From positions 485,295 through 549,294 of the forward strand of contig NZ_JABFFR010000003.1 in NCBI RefSeq assembly GCF_013423485.1: a stretch of DNA of 64,000 nucleotides, given 5' to 3'. This stretch comes from Azospirillum oleiclasticum. Lineage in GTDB: Bacteria > Pseudomonadota > Alphaproteobacteria > Azospirillales > Azospirillaceae. The notes beneath the pieces are model-generated. The model ran no database searches and was not told the origin of the DNA. It was given only the letters and a program-made list of their open reading frames with translations. Positions 48,659 to 58,243 of this stretch are shown one piece after another; within the stretch, counting starts at the first letter, position 1; the number at the start of each line of letters is the position of its first letter. Both the position numbers and the translations under genes were made by a program.

Positions 48659-50080
48659 TCACCCCGGAGGGCGCAGCAGGGCGCCCTGTCCGAGCAGTTC
48701 GCGCTGGACCGCACCGACAGCGACATCCCGGACCCGCTCGCCGCTGCGGGCGGCCAGGGCGGCGCAGGCACCGGCGGCCTGGCCCGTCGCCATGCAGGTG
48801 GGCGTCACCCGGTAGGACGAGTGGGCCTCGTGCGTTCCGGAGATGCAGCGGCCCGCCACGAGCAGCCCGTCGACCTCCCGTGGAATCAGCGCGCCCATGG
48901 GAATCTCGTACCACTCGCCCGACGGCACGCGCCGCAGCGTGGTTCCCCTGCCCTTGGGGTTGTGGATGTCGACCGGATAGGTGCCGCGCGCCACGGCGTC
49001 GGGAAACTTCCGGGCGCCGAGAACATCGTCGACGGTCATGCGGTAGCGGCCGAGGATGCGCCGCGTCTCACGCACCCCGATGCCGACACCGCTCTGCGCG
49101 ACGTAGGACCGTTCGAAGCCCGGCACATGCCGGCGCATGAAGGCGGCGATGGCCGCCATCTGGTAGCGGCTCTGCCACTCCGCGCGGGTGAGGTCCCACA
49201 CGTCCGTCCCCAGCACGCCGGTCACCCGCGTGCAGTTCAGCGCCACTTCGCCCGCGTTCGCGGTGGCGAAGAACAGGATGTCCTCCCGCGGCAGGTCCAG
49301 CTCGCCCGCCTCCGTGGCCCTGGCGACCAGTTCCCACAGCCCGTGCACGCCCCGCCATTGGTCCGGCCGCTCCCGCACATAGCCGGCGAAGGCCGCATGG
49401 TCGAACCCCACCATGCGGAACATCAGCGTCATCGGCTGGACGAGACCGTCGTCCTCACGGCCGACCTCGTACTCGCAGCCGGCCGCCGCGGCCACGTCGC
49501 CGTCGCCCGTGCAATCGACGATGGTCGCTGCCTCGACCACGACCGGACCCGACTTGGTCTCGAACACCACCCCGGACGGGCGCCCCGGCTCGCCCACAAC
49601 ACCGGAGGCGAAGGCGTGCAGCAGAACCTTCACCCCGCTCTCGTCGAGGATCTCCTGGATGGAGACCTTCAGGATCTCGGGGTCGAAGGGCACCGTGAAG
49701 CCGGTGTCGGGCGACGGCGGAATGGCGCCCTGGTGCTGGTAGAGCCGGCCGAGGAAGGTGGCCAGAGCGCCGCCCACCACCGCCTCGCCCGGCCCGTGGT
49801 CCTGCGGCATCAGGCGGGTGTTGTCCACCTCGGCCACCGACCCCCGCTGGGTGTAGAAGGACATCCAGGGCATCACCAGCGCCGCCGTGGCGTTGCCGCC
49901 GAGGAAGCCGTACCGTTCGACCAGAACGGTGTCGGCACCGGCCTGCGCGGCACCCAGCGCGGCACCCATCCCGGCCGGGCCGCCGCCGACCACCAGCACG
50001 TCGCACCGGCACACCCGCGTCGCCCGCCGCGGCGGCAACGTCACCGCATCGGGCGTGGAAGGGCAGGTCAGGAACGGCAC
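48659..50080 (-). CDS. FAD-dependent oxidoreductase (FAD_oxidored family)
   Basis: The 473-residue protein has the dinucleotide-binding start C-D-V-L-V-V-G-G-G-P-A-G-M-G-A (26-40) and E-R-Y-G-F-L-G-G-N-A-T-A (55-66), characteristic of the FAD_oxidored group. V-D-C-T-G-D-G-D-V-A-A near 185 and the late L-L-V-A-G-R-C-I-S-G-T-H block bind FAD. These enzymes often oxidise small or amino-modified substrates, and the substrate here is unknown. The start is GTG at 50080, preceded by GGAGG. It follows the pyruvyl transferase homologue by 21 bases, so the two form a unit. Confidence 0.85.
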   Translation of the reverse strand: MPFLTCPSTPDAVTLPPRRATRVCRCDVLVVGGGPAGMGAALGAAQAGADTVLVERYGFLGGNATAALVMPWMSFYTQRGSVAEVDNTRLMPQDHGPGEAVVGGALATFLGRLYQHQGAIPPSPDTGFTVPFDPEILKVSIQEILDESGVKVLLHAFASGVVGEPGRPSGVVFETKSGPVVVEAATIVDCTGDGDVAAAAGCEYEVGREDDGLVQPMTLMFRMVGFDHAAFAGYVRERPDQWRGVHGLWELVARATEAGELDLPREDILFFATANAGEVALNCTRVTGVLGTDVWDLTRAEWQSRYQMAAIAAFMRRHVPGFERSYVAQSGVGIGVRETRRILGRYRMTVDDVLGARKFPDAVARGTYPVDIHNPKGRGTTLRRVPSGEWYEIPMGALIPREVDGLLVAGRCISGTHEAHSSYRVTPTCMATGQAAGACAALAARSGERVRDVAVGAVQRELLGQGALLRPPG

Positions 50081-50101
50081 ATCATCCTCCGTCGTTGTCG
50101 C

Positions 50102-51235
50102 TCACCTCCGGTCGACAACCGGGGGGCCGGGCTCCTTGTCACGCGGCGCAACGATCGCCGTGGCCAGCGGCGCGGTCTGGCGCGCGGCTTCCCGGATCGC
50201 CGGGAGACGCGAGGCCACCTGCTCCCTGTGCCGCCCGCGGTGGTCCCACAGCCGGTCGAGATCGGCGAGGAAGGTGCCGGCCCGGCTGCGCAGCGACCGC
50301 CGCTCGATGCCCAGCGATTCGAGGAAATCCGATACCTTGGACGCGTAGGGCAGCGCGATCAGCGGCGTGCCGGCGATGGCGGCGAAGATCATGAAGTGCA
50401 GCCGCATGCCCACGGCCATGTCCAGATGCCGCATCAGCCCCAGGATTTGCCGAGGCGGGTGGCGGTAGGGAAGCACATGCGCGTGTTCGGGCAGGGCCAT
50501 GGAACCGATGACGCGGTGCGCCTCCCGCACGTCCCCGCGTTCCATGGGCACGAAGACGATGCGCGCGCCGAAGCGTTGGATGGCGAAATCCGCCGCCTCC
50601 GCCAGCAGCCCGTGATAGGCGGCTTCCGACAGATCGGGGGCCGCGCCCCCGTGCTCGCGCACGGAGAAGCCGACCAGCGGCCGGTCGCGCGGCACCCCGA
50701 CCTCGGCCAGCATCCCGTCGGTGAAGGGCTCCGGCTCCAGAAGCAGGGCGGGATCGGCGGTGACGGTCACCGGGACCTCGACGCCGATCTCCTCCAGCAG
50801 CCGCTTGGCGCTCTGCTCGCGCACGGTGATCCCGGCCATGCGGTTCATCCCGTTGCGCACCGCACGACGTTCCGCCTCTCCGCGCAGCGGCCCCACCCCG
50901 ATGGCGAAGGCGAAGGTCGGGATTCCATGCGCCTGGGCGATCACCGCCTCGCGCAGGTAGGTCTCCGCCTCGGCGTCGTAAAGGATGCCGCCGCCGCCGA
51001 GCAGCAGCAGGTCGAGCCGCGCGACCTCCGGGGTGATCTCCCCCTTCATGGCGATGCGCGGGTTGACGACGCGGTCCGCCGGATGGTTGGCGGCCGTGTG
51101 GACCGCGTCGCGCGAAAAGACGACGATCTCGACTCCGGGGACCGTCCGCCGCAACTCGGCGATGGCGGAGGTGAGAATGGCCTCGTCGCCGGTGTTCAAA
51201 CCGCCGTAGGACCCGGAAATGCCGATGACCGCCAT
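50102..51235 (-). CDS. Polysaccharide pyruvyl transferase family protein
   Basis: The 377-residue protein begins I-G-I-S-G-S-Y-G-G-L-N-T-G-D-E-A-I-L, the signature of the CsaB/WcaK-type polysaccharide pyruvyl transferases. L-L-L-G-G-G-G-I-L-Y-D near 75, F-A-I-G-V-G-P near 110 and the C-terminal G-M-R-L-H-F-M-I-F-A segment are also present. Known members add pyruvate ketals to sugars of cell-surface polymers. No glycosyltransferase or polymer export gene lies nearby. Paired with the FAD oxidoreductase. Confidence 0.87.
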   Translation of the reverse strand: MAVIGISGSYGGLNTGDEAILTSAIAELRRTVPGVEIVVFSRDAVHTAANHPADRVVNPRIAMKGEITPEVARLDLLLLGGGGILYDAEAETYLREAVIAQAHGIPTFAFAIGVGPLRGEAERRAVRNGMNRMAGITVREQSAKRLLEEIGVEVPVTVTADPALLLEPEPFTDGMLAEVGVPRDRPLVGFSVREHGGAAPDLSEAAYHGLLAEAADFAIQRFGARIVFVPMERGDVREAHRVIGSMALPEHAHVLPYRHPPRQILGLMRHLDMAVGMRLHFMIFAAIAGTPLIALPYASKVSDFLESLGIERRSLRSRAGTFLADLDRLWDHRGRHREQVASRLPAIREAARQTAPLATAIVAPRDKEPGPPVVDRR

Positions 51236-51455
51236 GCGCCGTTCCCCCGCCGTTCCGTTCGCGGGTGCAACAGGAGGGCCGGGACGTGGTTCCGCGGCCG
51301 GCCGGCAGGCCGCTCCGCAATTTCAGTTGGCGTCACGCATCGTCACCGGTATATCGCTGTTGCGTCATGGACCGCGGCGCCGGCCGGACCGCCGGGAGGG
51401 GCGGCCGACCGACGAGGAACGCACCACCCCGAAGGAGGCTAGTGAGGCTCGACCG

Positions 51456-52157
51456 ATGAAGAAAGTCCACCAAGATGCCACGAGCGCGCTGGCTGGCCTG
51501 CTCCGCGACGGCATGACGATCATGGCCGGCGGTTTCGGGCTTTGCGGCATTCCGGAGGCCCTGATCGGCGCCATCCGGGAGAGCGGGGTCACCGGCCTCA
51601 CCGTCATCTCCAACAACTGCGGCGTCGATGGCTGGGGTCTCGGGATCCTGCTGGAGGCCAAGCAGATCCGCAAGATGGTCTCCTCCTACGTCGGCGAGAA
51701 CAAGCTGTTCGCGCAGATGTACCTGTCGGGCGAGCTGGAGCTGGAGTTCAACCCGCAGGGCACGCTGGCCGAGCGCATCCGCGCCGGCGGCGCCGGCATC
51801 CCCGCCTTCTTCACCAAGACCGGCGTCGGCACGCTGGTGGCCGAGGGCAAGGAGCTGCGCGAGTTCGACGGCGAGACCTTCGTCATGGAGCGCGGGCTGG
51901 TCGCCGACCTGTCCATCGTGAAGGCGTGGAAGGGCGACACCGAAGGCAACCTGATCTACCGGAAGACCGCGCGGAACTTCAACCCGATGATGGCGACCGC
52001 CGGCAAGGCGACGGTGGCCGAGGTGGAGACGCTGGTTCCCGCCGGCGAGCTGGACGCCGACCACATCCACACCCCCGGCATCTTCGTGAAGAGGATCATC
52101 GAGGTGAAGGACCACCAGAAGCGCATCGAGCAGCGCACCGTGCGCAAGCGCGCCTGA
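51456..52157 (+). CDS. scoA: 3-oxoacid CoA-transferase subunit A
   Basis: ScoA is the alpha subunit of a class I CoA transferase that moves CoA between succinyl-CoA and a 3-oxo acid such as acetoacetate. The 233-residue protein has the [11 protein letters not shown] motif at 25-35, V-S-N-N-C-G-type N-N-C-G-V near 50, and Y-x-G-E-N-K near 80. The ATG at 51456 starts the standard N-terminus. The beta subunit follows 19 bases later. Confidence 0.92.
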   Translation: MKKVHQDATSALAGLLRDGMTIMAGGFGLCGIPEALIGAIRESGVTGLTVISNNCGVDGWGLGILLEAKQIRKMVSSYVGENKLFAQMYLSGELELEFNPQGTLAERIRAGGAGIPAFFTKTGVGTLVAEGKELREFDGETFVMERGLVADLSIVKAWKGDTEGNLIYRKTARNFNPMMATAGKATVAEVETLVPAGELDADHIHTPGIFVKRIIEVKDHQKRIEQRTVRKRA

Positions 52158-52176
52158 CAACGGGAGGACCCAGACC

Positions 52177-52829
<653 letters not shown>

Positions 52830-52830
<1 letters not shown>

Positions 52831-53285
52831 TGGAGCTGTTCCTCGACCTCGACGGCGTCCTGGCCGATTTCGACCAGGGCGTCGTCGCGGTCACCGGCCG
52901 CCGGCCCGAGGAACTGCCGCTACCGGCGATGTGGCGGGCGCTGTCCCGCCACCCCGACTTCTTCAACACGTTGGCGTTCATGGAGGACGCGCGGGAGCTC
53001 TGGGCCTTCTGCGAGCCCTTCCGGCCGACCATCCTCACCGGCCTGCCGATGGGAAGCTGGGCGCCCGACCAGAAGCGGCGCTGGGTGGCGCGCATGCTCG
53101 GCCCCACCATCCCCGTGATCACCTGCATGGCGCGTGACAAGGCGAAACACGCCGGACCCGGCCGGGTCCTCGTGGATGACCGCGAGAAGGCCCGCGAACC
53201 CTGGGTGCGCGCCGGCGGCACCTTCATCCTGCACAGCGGAGCCGCCCGCTCCATCGCGGAGCTCCAGGCCCTCGGCTTCCGCTGA
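52830..53285 (+). CDS. HAD hydrolase, 5'(3')-deoxyribonucleotidase-like
   Basis: The 151-residue protein is a short haloacid-dehalogenase-fold phosphatase. The nucleophile motif L-D-L-D-G-V-L-A-D-F (D6 and D8), a T-G-L-P-M-G-S-W segment with motif II threonine, and L-V-D-D-R-E-K-A-R motif IV match the NT5C-type (mitochondrial dNT-like) group, which dephosphorylates dNMPs. It is shorter than typical members (about 180-200). It overlaps scoB by one base, although no pathway link is apparent. Confidence 0.8.
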
Positions 53286-53351
53286 ACGGCGGGCGGGGAA
53301 CGCCGTCCCCGCCCACGCAACCGTAAGTCCTCGACTGCCAGCCCTTGGCGG

Positions 53352-54365
53352 TCAGCCCTTGGCGGTCACCCGCCCGTCCGCCGGCGCCGTCACCGCCGGC
53401 GGCGGCTCGTTGCGCGTGCGGATGAGGGAGACCACCACGCCCGCGATCAGCAGCGTCAGCGTGACGCCCAGCGAAATCTCCGGCGCCACCTTCCCGTAGA
53501 TCTGGTTCCAGAAGATCTTGCCGCCGATGAACACCAGCACCAGGGCCAGCGCGTATTTCAGGTAATGGAAGCGGTGCACCATCGCCGCCAGCGCGAAGTA
53601 GAGCGCGCGCAGGCCGAGGATTGCGAAGATGTTGCTGGTGTAGACGATGTAGGGGTCGGTGGTGATCGCGAAGATCGCTGGCACGCTGTCGATGGCGAAT
53701 ACCAGATCGGCGAACTCCACCAGCGCCAGGGCCAGGAACAGCGGGGTGGCGTACAGCACGGCGCGGCCGGACCCGTCCGCGGCGGGGCGGCGCACGAAGA
53801 ACTTGTGCCCCTCGATCTCGTCGGTCACCCGCATCCGCTTGCGCAGGAAGCGCAGCATCGGGTTGTTCGCGATGTCGGGGACATGATCGACGGAGAACAG
53901 CATCTTCACGCCGGTGATCAGCAGGAAGGCGCCGAAGACATAGAGGATCCAGTCGAATTCGGTGACCAGCGCGGCCCCCACGCCGATCATGATGCCGCGC
54001 AGCACGATCACCCCCAGGATGCCCCAGAACAGGACCCGGTGCTGGTATTGCCGCGGGATCGCGAAATAGCCGAAGATCAACGAGATGACGAACACGTTGT
54101 CGAGCGACAGGCTCTTCTCGATGAAGAAGCCGGTGTAGTACTGCACGCCCGCGGTCTCGCCCATGGACCACCACACCCAGGCGCCGAACAGCAGCGCCAC
54201 GGCGATGTAGCCGGCCGACAGTTTCAGGCTTTCGGCGACCCCGATCTCATGGTCCTTCCGGTTGAGGACGCCGAGGTCGAAAGCAAGGAGGGCGATCACG
54301 AGCCCGACGAAGGTCAGCCAGACCCAGGCCGGCTTTCCCATCACGTCGAAGAAGAGGAATTCCAT
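53352..54365 (-). CDS. TerC/Alx family membrane protein
   Basis: The 337-residue integral membrane protein has about nine hydrophobic helices with acidic residues inside them (L-S-L-D-N-V-F-V-I, V-E-F-A-D-L-V-F-A-I-D-S-V-P-A). These are the TerC signature that includes the manganese exporters MntX/Alx and tellurium-resistance TerC. A cation (manganese) export role is plausible. The ATG at 54365 begins M-E-F-L-F-F. It has a long leader (see 54366-54761) with hairpins. Confidence 0.9.
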   Translation of the reverse strand: MEFLFFDVMGKPAWVWLTFVGLVIALLAFDLGVLNRKDHEIGVAESLKLSAGYIAVALLFGAWVWWSMGETAGVQYYTGFFIEKSLSLDNVFVISLIFGYFAIPRQYQHRVLFWGILGVIVLRGIMIGVGAALVTEFDWILYVFGAFLLITGVKMLFSVDHVPDIANNPMLRFLRKRMRVTDEIEGHKFFVRRPAADGSGRAVLYATPLFLALALVEFADLVFAIDSVPAIFAITTDPYIVYTSNIFAILGLRALYFALAAMVHRFHYLKYALALVLVFIGGKIFWNQIYGKVAPEISLGVTLTLLIAGVVVSLIRTRNEPPPAVTAPADGRVTAKG

Positions 54366-54761
54366 ACGTAGACCCACTTGATGGCGCTGCGTCGGCAGGT
54401 GTCTCAAGGGGATCCGACATCACGGCCGACGCCTCGGCCGTCAGAGGAGCCCGGACCCAAACAATCGCGGAGATGGTGAAGCTTCAGCCCCGATCAAGGG
54501 GGACGATCCGACTCGATCCGCCGCCCGGCGTGGCTTCGGCGTTTCAAAAGGCCGGCTTTCCGCCGGTTCCGGCATTGCCGCGCCGCGAATTTCGACACAG
54601 ACGGCGTTGCATTGATGCATTCCGGCAACAGGTGGGGCTGGAACTCAACTGATTTCATGTATTCGCGGATCGCCGGCCCCCCTAAGCTCTTGTGCCCGGT
54701 CTGGCTGTCGGTCAATAACTCCCAAAACTCGCAGTCGAAATCGACGAGATGGAGTCGCTTA
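54366..54761. other. 396-base divergent intergenic region, terC-HU
   Basis: This region has two foldable elements on the terC leader side: a perfect ACGGCCGA/TCGGCCGT hairpin at 54422-54441, and on the minus strand a CCGGC/GCCGG hairpin followed by CCTTTT near 54546-54565 that resembles an attenuator. It should also hold the promoter of the HU gene, but I see no consensus pair. No protein frame is supported. Confidence 0.5.
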
Positions 54762-55037
54762 ATGAATCAGGCGGAATTGATTGAAACCGTCGCCACTAAT
54801 GCCGGGATCAAGAAGGCCGATGCGGCCAAAGTCGTCCAGGCGGTGTTCGAGGGGATCACGGGTGCGCTGGGCAAGGGCGAGGAAGTGCGCCTCGCCGGCT
54901 TCGGCATCTTCGAGGTGACCGAGCGCGCCGAGCGCGAGGGCCGCAACCCGCGCACCGGCGAGGTCGTGAAGATCGCCGCCGCCAAGGCCCCGAAGTTCAA
55001 GCCGGCCAAGCAACTCCGCGACGCCGTCAACGGCTGA
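54762..55037 (+). CDS. hup: HU family DNA-binding protein
   Basis: HU compacts and bends DNA as a small dimer. The 91-residue protein has the standard start M-N-Q-A-E-L-I-E-T-V-A, the V-R-L-A-G-F-G-I-F-E-V body and the DNA-contact arm R-E-G-R-N-P-R-T-G-E with the conserved proline. The length is normal. GGAG lies eight bases before the ATG. mucR follows 29 bases downstream on the same strand. Confidence 0.94.
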   Translation: MNQAELIETVATNAGIKKADAAKVVQAVFEGITGALGKGEEVRLAGFGIFEVTERAEREGRNPRTGEVVKIAAAKAPKFKPAKQLRDAVNG

Positions 55038-55066
55038 CGGCCGCGCTTTCGATCCGGAGGCCCGCG

Positions 55067-55477
55067 ATGCCCATCGACCCGTCCGAGTTGCAGTCGCTGA
55101 CCACCAAGGTGGTGGCGGCCTATGTCGGCAACAACACCGTGCCGGTGAACGAGTTGCCGGTGCTCATCAACAACGTTCAGTCCGCCTTCCGTGGACTCGG
55201 CGAGGAAAAGCCCGCCCCGGCGAAGGTCGAGCAGGTCGCCGCGGTGCCGATCAAGAAGTCGGTGACGCCGGACTACATCGTCTGTCTCGAGGATGGCAAG
55301 AAGCTGAAGATGCTGAAGCGCCATCTGAAGACGGTCTACAACATGTCGCCGGACGAATACCGCGCGAAGTGGTCGCTGCCGCCGGAATACCCGATGGTGG
55401 CGCCGAACTACGCCAAGGCGCGTTCGGAAATGGCGACCAAGCTGGGCCTTGGCCGCAAGAAGGCCGTGCAGGATTGA
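55067..55477 (+). CDS. MucR/Ros family transcriptional regulator
   Basis: The 136-residue protein has the MucR body: an N-terminal L-T-x-K-V-V-A-A-Y-V-G-N-N dimerisation segment, then the Ros-type single zinc finger I-V-C-L-E-D-G-K-K-L-K-M-L-K-R-H-L. It ends with the P-x-E-Y-R-A-K-W and Y-P-M-V-A-P-N-Y-A segments. Ligand positions are C73, D76, H86 and, at the place of the last histidine of Ros, V90. Family members regulate exopolysaccharide, motility and virulence, and act as H-NS-like proteins. It may share the HU promoter. Confidence 0.92.
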   Translation: MPIDPSELQSLTTKVVAAYVGNNTVPVNELPVLINNVQSAFRGLGEEKPAPAKVEQVAAVPIKKSVTPDYIVCLEDGKKLKMLKRHLKTVYNMSPDEYRAKWSLPPEYPMVAPNYAKARSEMATKLGLGRKKAVQD

Positions 55478-55536
55478 GCGGCGGAGGTCGGGTCGCGCGC
55501 CACGCCGGCCCTGCCTTGCTTGTCCGCCGACAATAA

Positions 55537-55568
55537 AAGGGGCGCTTCCTTCGCGGGAAGCGCCCCTT
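55537..55568. terminator. Bidirectional terminator, mucR and ackA
   Basis: AAGGGGCGCTTCC (55537-55549) pairs perfectly with GGAAGCGCCCCTT (55556-55568). On the minus strand the stem is followed by TTATTG, giving a T run for ackA; it also stands 59 bases after the mucR stop. Confidence 0.82.
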
Positions 55569-55583
55569 CCGCGTTCCGGGGGA

Positions 55584-56786
55584 TCAGCGTTTTGCGGCAA
55601 GCGCGTTGCGGGTGTGCACGGCGATCATCCGTTCCTCGTCGGTCGGGATGACATGCACCGGAATACGGCTGGCGGGGCTGGAGATCGTCGTCTCGTTCGC
55701 GGCGTTCGCCGCGGGGTCGATGTCGATGCCGAGCCAGCCGAGCCTGGCCCCCACCCGCTCGCGGATCGGCGCCGAGCGCTCGCCGATTCCGGCGGTAAAG
55801 ACAAAGGCGTCGATCCCGCCCATCGACGCGGCGAGCGCCCCCGTCTCCCGCGCGATGCGGAAACAGAACAGCTCCACCGCCTCCTCCGCGTGCGCGTCGC
55901 CGCTTTCCAGCAGCACCCGCATGTCGTTGGAGACGCCGGACACCCCCAGCAGGCCGGAGCGGTTGTACAGCAGCTTTTCGATGGCGTCGGCGCTCATGCC
56001 CTTGTTGCGCATGAGGTAGATGAGCACGCCCGGATCGATGGTGCCGCAACGGGTGCCCATGGGCAGCCCGTCCAGCGCCGTGAAGCCCATGGTGCTGTCC
56101 ACGCTGCGCCCGCCGTGCATGGCGCACATGCTGGCGCCGCTGCCGAGATGCGCCACCACCACCCGCGCATCCCCCAGCGCCGGCGCGATCTCCGGCAGGC
56201 GGCGGGCGATGAACTCGTAGGACAGGCCGTGGAAGCCGTAGCGGCGGATGCCCTCCTCCGTCAGCTCCCGCGGGATGGCGAAGGCGCCGGACTGCCAGGG
56301 CTGACCGCGGTGGAAGGCGGTGTCGAAGCAGGCGACCTGCGGCAGCTCCGGGTGCGCCTCCGCCAGGGCGCGGATGGCCGCCAGGTTGTGCGGCTGGTGC
56401 AGGGGCGCCAGGGGCACCAGCCCGTCCAGCTCCTCCATCACCGCGTCGGTCAGCAGCACCGGGTGCGAGAAGCGGACGCCGCCATGCACCACCCGGTGCC
56501 CGGCGGCGATCAGGCGGGCGCCGTCCAGATGCTCCTCGATCCAGTCCAGCAGGAAGCGCAGCAGCGTCTTGCGGTCCGCCTGTTCCGACGCCGCCCAGCT
56601 CCGGTCGGCGAGCAGGCGCTTGGCGGTGTCCTTCGCCTCGAAACGCGGTTCGGTGCCGATGCCGGAGATCTGGCCGTTCACGGCGACGACCACGTCACCC
56701 GACACGGCCTCGCGGAACACCGAGAACTTCAGGCTGCTGGACCCGGCGTTGATGACGAGGATGGCGTTGCGGCCGTGCGTGGTCAT
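55584..56786 (-). CDS. ackA: Acetate kinase AckA
   Basis: AckA interconverts acetate plus ATP and acetyl phosphate. The 400-residue protein has L-V-I-N-A-G-S-S-S-L-K-F at the N-terminus, H-R-V-V-H-G-G near 100, F-D-T-A-F-H near 155, Y-G-F-H-G-L-S near 180, H-L-G-S-G-A-S near 210 and the C-terminal G-I-G-E-R-S box. The ATG at 56786 lies seven bases after GGGGAGGG; one codon-pair upstream (56792) is too close to it. It follows the phosphotransacetylase fusion by 14 bases. Confidence 0.95.
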   Translation of the reverse strand: MTTHGRNAILVINAGSSSLKFSVFREAVSGDVVVAVNGQISGIGTEPRFEAKDTAKRLLADRSWAASEQADRKTLLRFLLDWIEEHLDGARLIAAGHRVVHGGVRFSHPVLLTDAVMEELDGLVPLAPLHQPHNLAAIRALAEAHPELPQVACFDTAFHRGQPWQSGAFAIPRELTEEGIRRYGFHGLSYEFIARRLPEIAPALGDARVVVAHLGSGASMCAMHGGRSVDSTMGFTALDGLPMGTRCGTIDPGVLIYLMRNKGMSADAIEKLLYNRSGLLGVSGVSNDMRVLLESGDAHAEEAVELFCFRIARETGALAASMGGIDAFVFTAGIGERSAPIRERVGARLGWLGIDIDPAANAANETTISSPASRIPVHVIPTDEERMIAVHTRNALAAKR

Positions 56787-56800
56787 CGCCATGCCCTCCC

Positions 56801-58243
56801 CTACTCGGCGACCGCGGTCTGGGCGCCGCGGCGCCGCGCCGCCGCCACCAGCACCGCAACGGCGCAGGAGGCGAGGCGGGTGCGCACGGTGTCGGCCCGG
56901 CTGGTCAGGATGATCGGCACGCGGGCGCCGAGCACGACGCCGGCGGCGTCGGCGTTCGCCAGGAAGGAGAGCTGCTTGGCCAGCATGTTGCCGGCCTCCA
57001 GATCGGGAACCACCAGGATGTCGGCGCGACCCGCCACCTCGGACACGATGCCCTTGGTCTTCGCCGCCTCCACGCTGATGGCGTTGTCGAAGGCCAGCGG
57101 GCCGTCGAGCAGGCCGCCCTTGATCTGCCCGCGGTCGGCCATCTTGCAGAGCGCCGCGGCCTCCAGCGTGGACGCGATCTTGGGGTTGATCGTCTCCACC
57201 GCCGACAGGATCGCCACGCGCGGGGTCTCGACGCCGAGCACCTTGGCGAGGTCGATCGCGTTCTGCACGATGAAGGCCTTGTCCTCCAGCGTCGGGTAGA
57301 TGTTGATCGCCGCGTCGGTGATCAGCAGCGTGCGCGGGTAGGTCGGCACGTTCATCACGAACACGTGGCTGATGCGCGACGAGGTGCGCAGCCCGGTCTC
57401 CTTGCGGACGATCTCGCCCATCAGCTCGTCGGTGTGCAGCGAGCCCTTCATCACCGCCTCGGCCTCGCCGCTGCGGGCCAGCCGCACGCCGGTCTCGGCG
57501 GCGGCGTGGGAATGGGCGACGTCGATGAGGCGGTAGCGGGAGATGTCGACGCCACACTGGTTGGCGACCGAACGGATCTTGGCGGCGGGGCCGACCAGGA
57601 TCGGGTCGATCAGGCCGGCCTCGGCCGCCTCCACCGCGCCGCGCAGCGAGGACTCGTCACAGGGGTGCACCACCGCCACCGGGACCGGAGGCAGCGCTTC
57701 GCACTTGCGCAGCATCTCGTCATGGCCGTGGTGGTGGATCATCTGCACCTGGGGCAGCTCGTGCGCCTTGCGCCGCACCTTCTTCGACGGCGCGATGACC
57801 TCCGCCGTGCCGGCCACCACCTCCTTGCCGTCCTGGTTCGTGCAGACGCAATCGAACAGCACGATCTGCTTGTCGTCGCGCTTCTCACGCACCGTCACGG
57901 TGGCGGTGATCACGTCGCCCAGCCCGACCGGGCGCTTGAAGCGCAGGTCCTGGCCCAGATAGATGGTGCCGGGTCCGGGAAGCTGGGTGCCCAGCACCGC
58001 CGACAGCAGCCCGCCCGACCACATGCCGTGGCCGATCACCTTGTGGAACAGGCTGTCGGCCGCGTATTCCTCGTCGAGGTGGGCCGGGTTGATGTCGCCG
58101 GAGACGGTGGCGAACAGCTCGATGTCGGTCGCCGACAGGCGCCGCGACAGGCTCGCCGACTGGCCGACCTCGATTTCCTCGTAAGTGACGTTCTCGATCA
58201 TGGCGACGGACCCGTTTCTGCCGACGTCGATGGCGGTGTCCAT
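56801..58243 (-). CDS. Bifunctional MaoC-domain / phosphate acetyltransferase fusion
   Basis: The 480-residue protein joins two domains. Residues about 15-150 are a hot-dog MaoC (R)-enoyl-CoA hydratase with F-A-x-V-S-G-D-I-N-P-A-H-L-D and G-H-G-M-W. Residues about 165-480 are a phosphate acetyl/butyryltransferase with M-K-G-S-L-H-T, N-I-x-P-T-L-E-D-K, E-T-I-N-P-K and V-V-P-D-L-E-A-G-N-M. Such fusions are known in alphaproteobacteria. Together with ackA it makes acyl phosphate and ATP from acyl-CoA. I chose the ATG at 58243 with GGAG upstream; 58201 is an alternative without a ribosome site. Confidence 0.9.
   Translation of the reverse strand: MDTAIDVGRNGSVAMIENVTYEEIEVGQSASLSRRLSATDIELFATVSGDINPAHLDEEYAADSLFHKVIGHGMWSGGLLSAVLGTQLPGPGTIYLGQDLRFKRPVGLGDVITATVTVREKRDDKQIVLFDCVCTNQDGKEVVAGTAEVIAPSKKVRRKAHELPQVQMIHHHGHDEMLRKCEALPPVPVAVVHPCDESSLRGAVEAAEAGLIDPILVGPAAKIRSVANQCGVDISRYRLIDVAHSHAAAETGVRLARSGEAEAVMKGSLHTDELMGEIVRKETGLRTSSRISHVFVMNVPTYPRTLLITDAAINIYPTLEDKAFIVQNAIDLAKVLGVETPRVAILSAVETINPKIASTLEAAALCKMADRGQIKGGLLDGPLAFDNAISVEAAKTKGIVSEVAGRADILVVPDLEAGNMLAKQLSFLANADAAGVVLGARVPIILTSRADTVRTRLASCAVAVLVAAARRRGAQTAVAE

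Noticed and set aside
47336..51442. A 1368-residue open frame on the plus strand
   Set aside because: It runs antisense across four recognisable minus-strand genes and its translation is low-complexity R/H/G/P typical of shadow frames in high-GC DNA.
54366..54480. yybP-ykoY manganese riboswitch before terC
   Set aside because: The gene type fits, but I could not find the GGGGAGUAG start or a convincing four-way-junction core; only simple hairpins are present.
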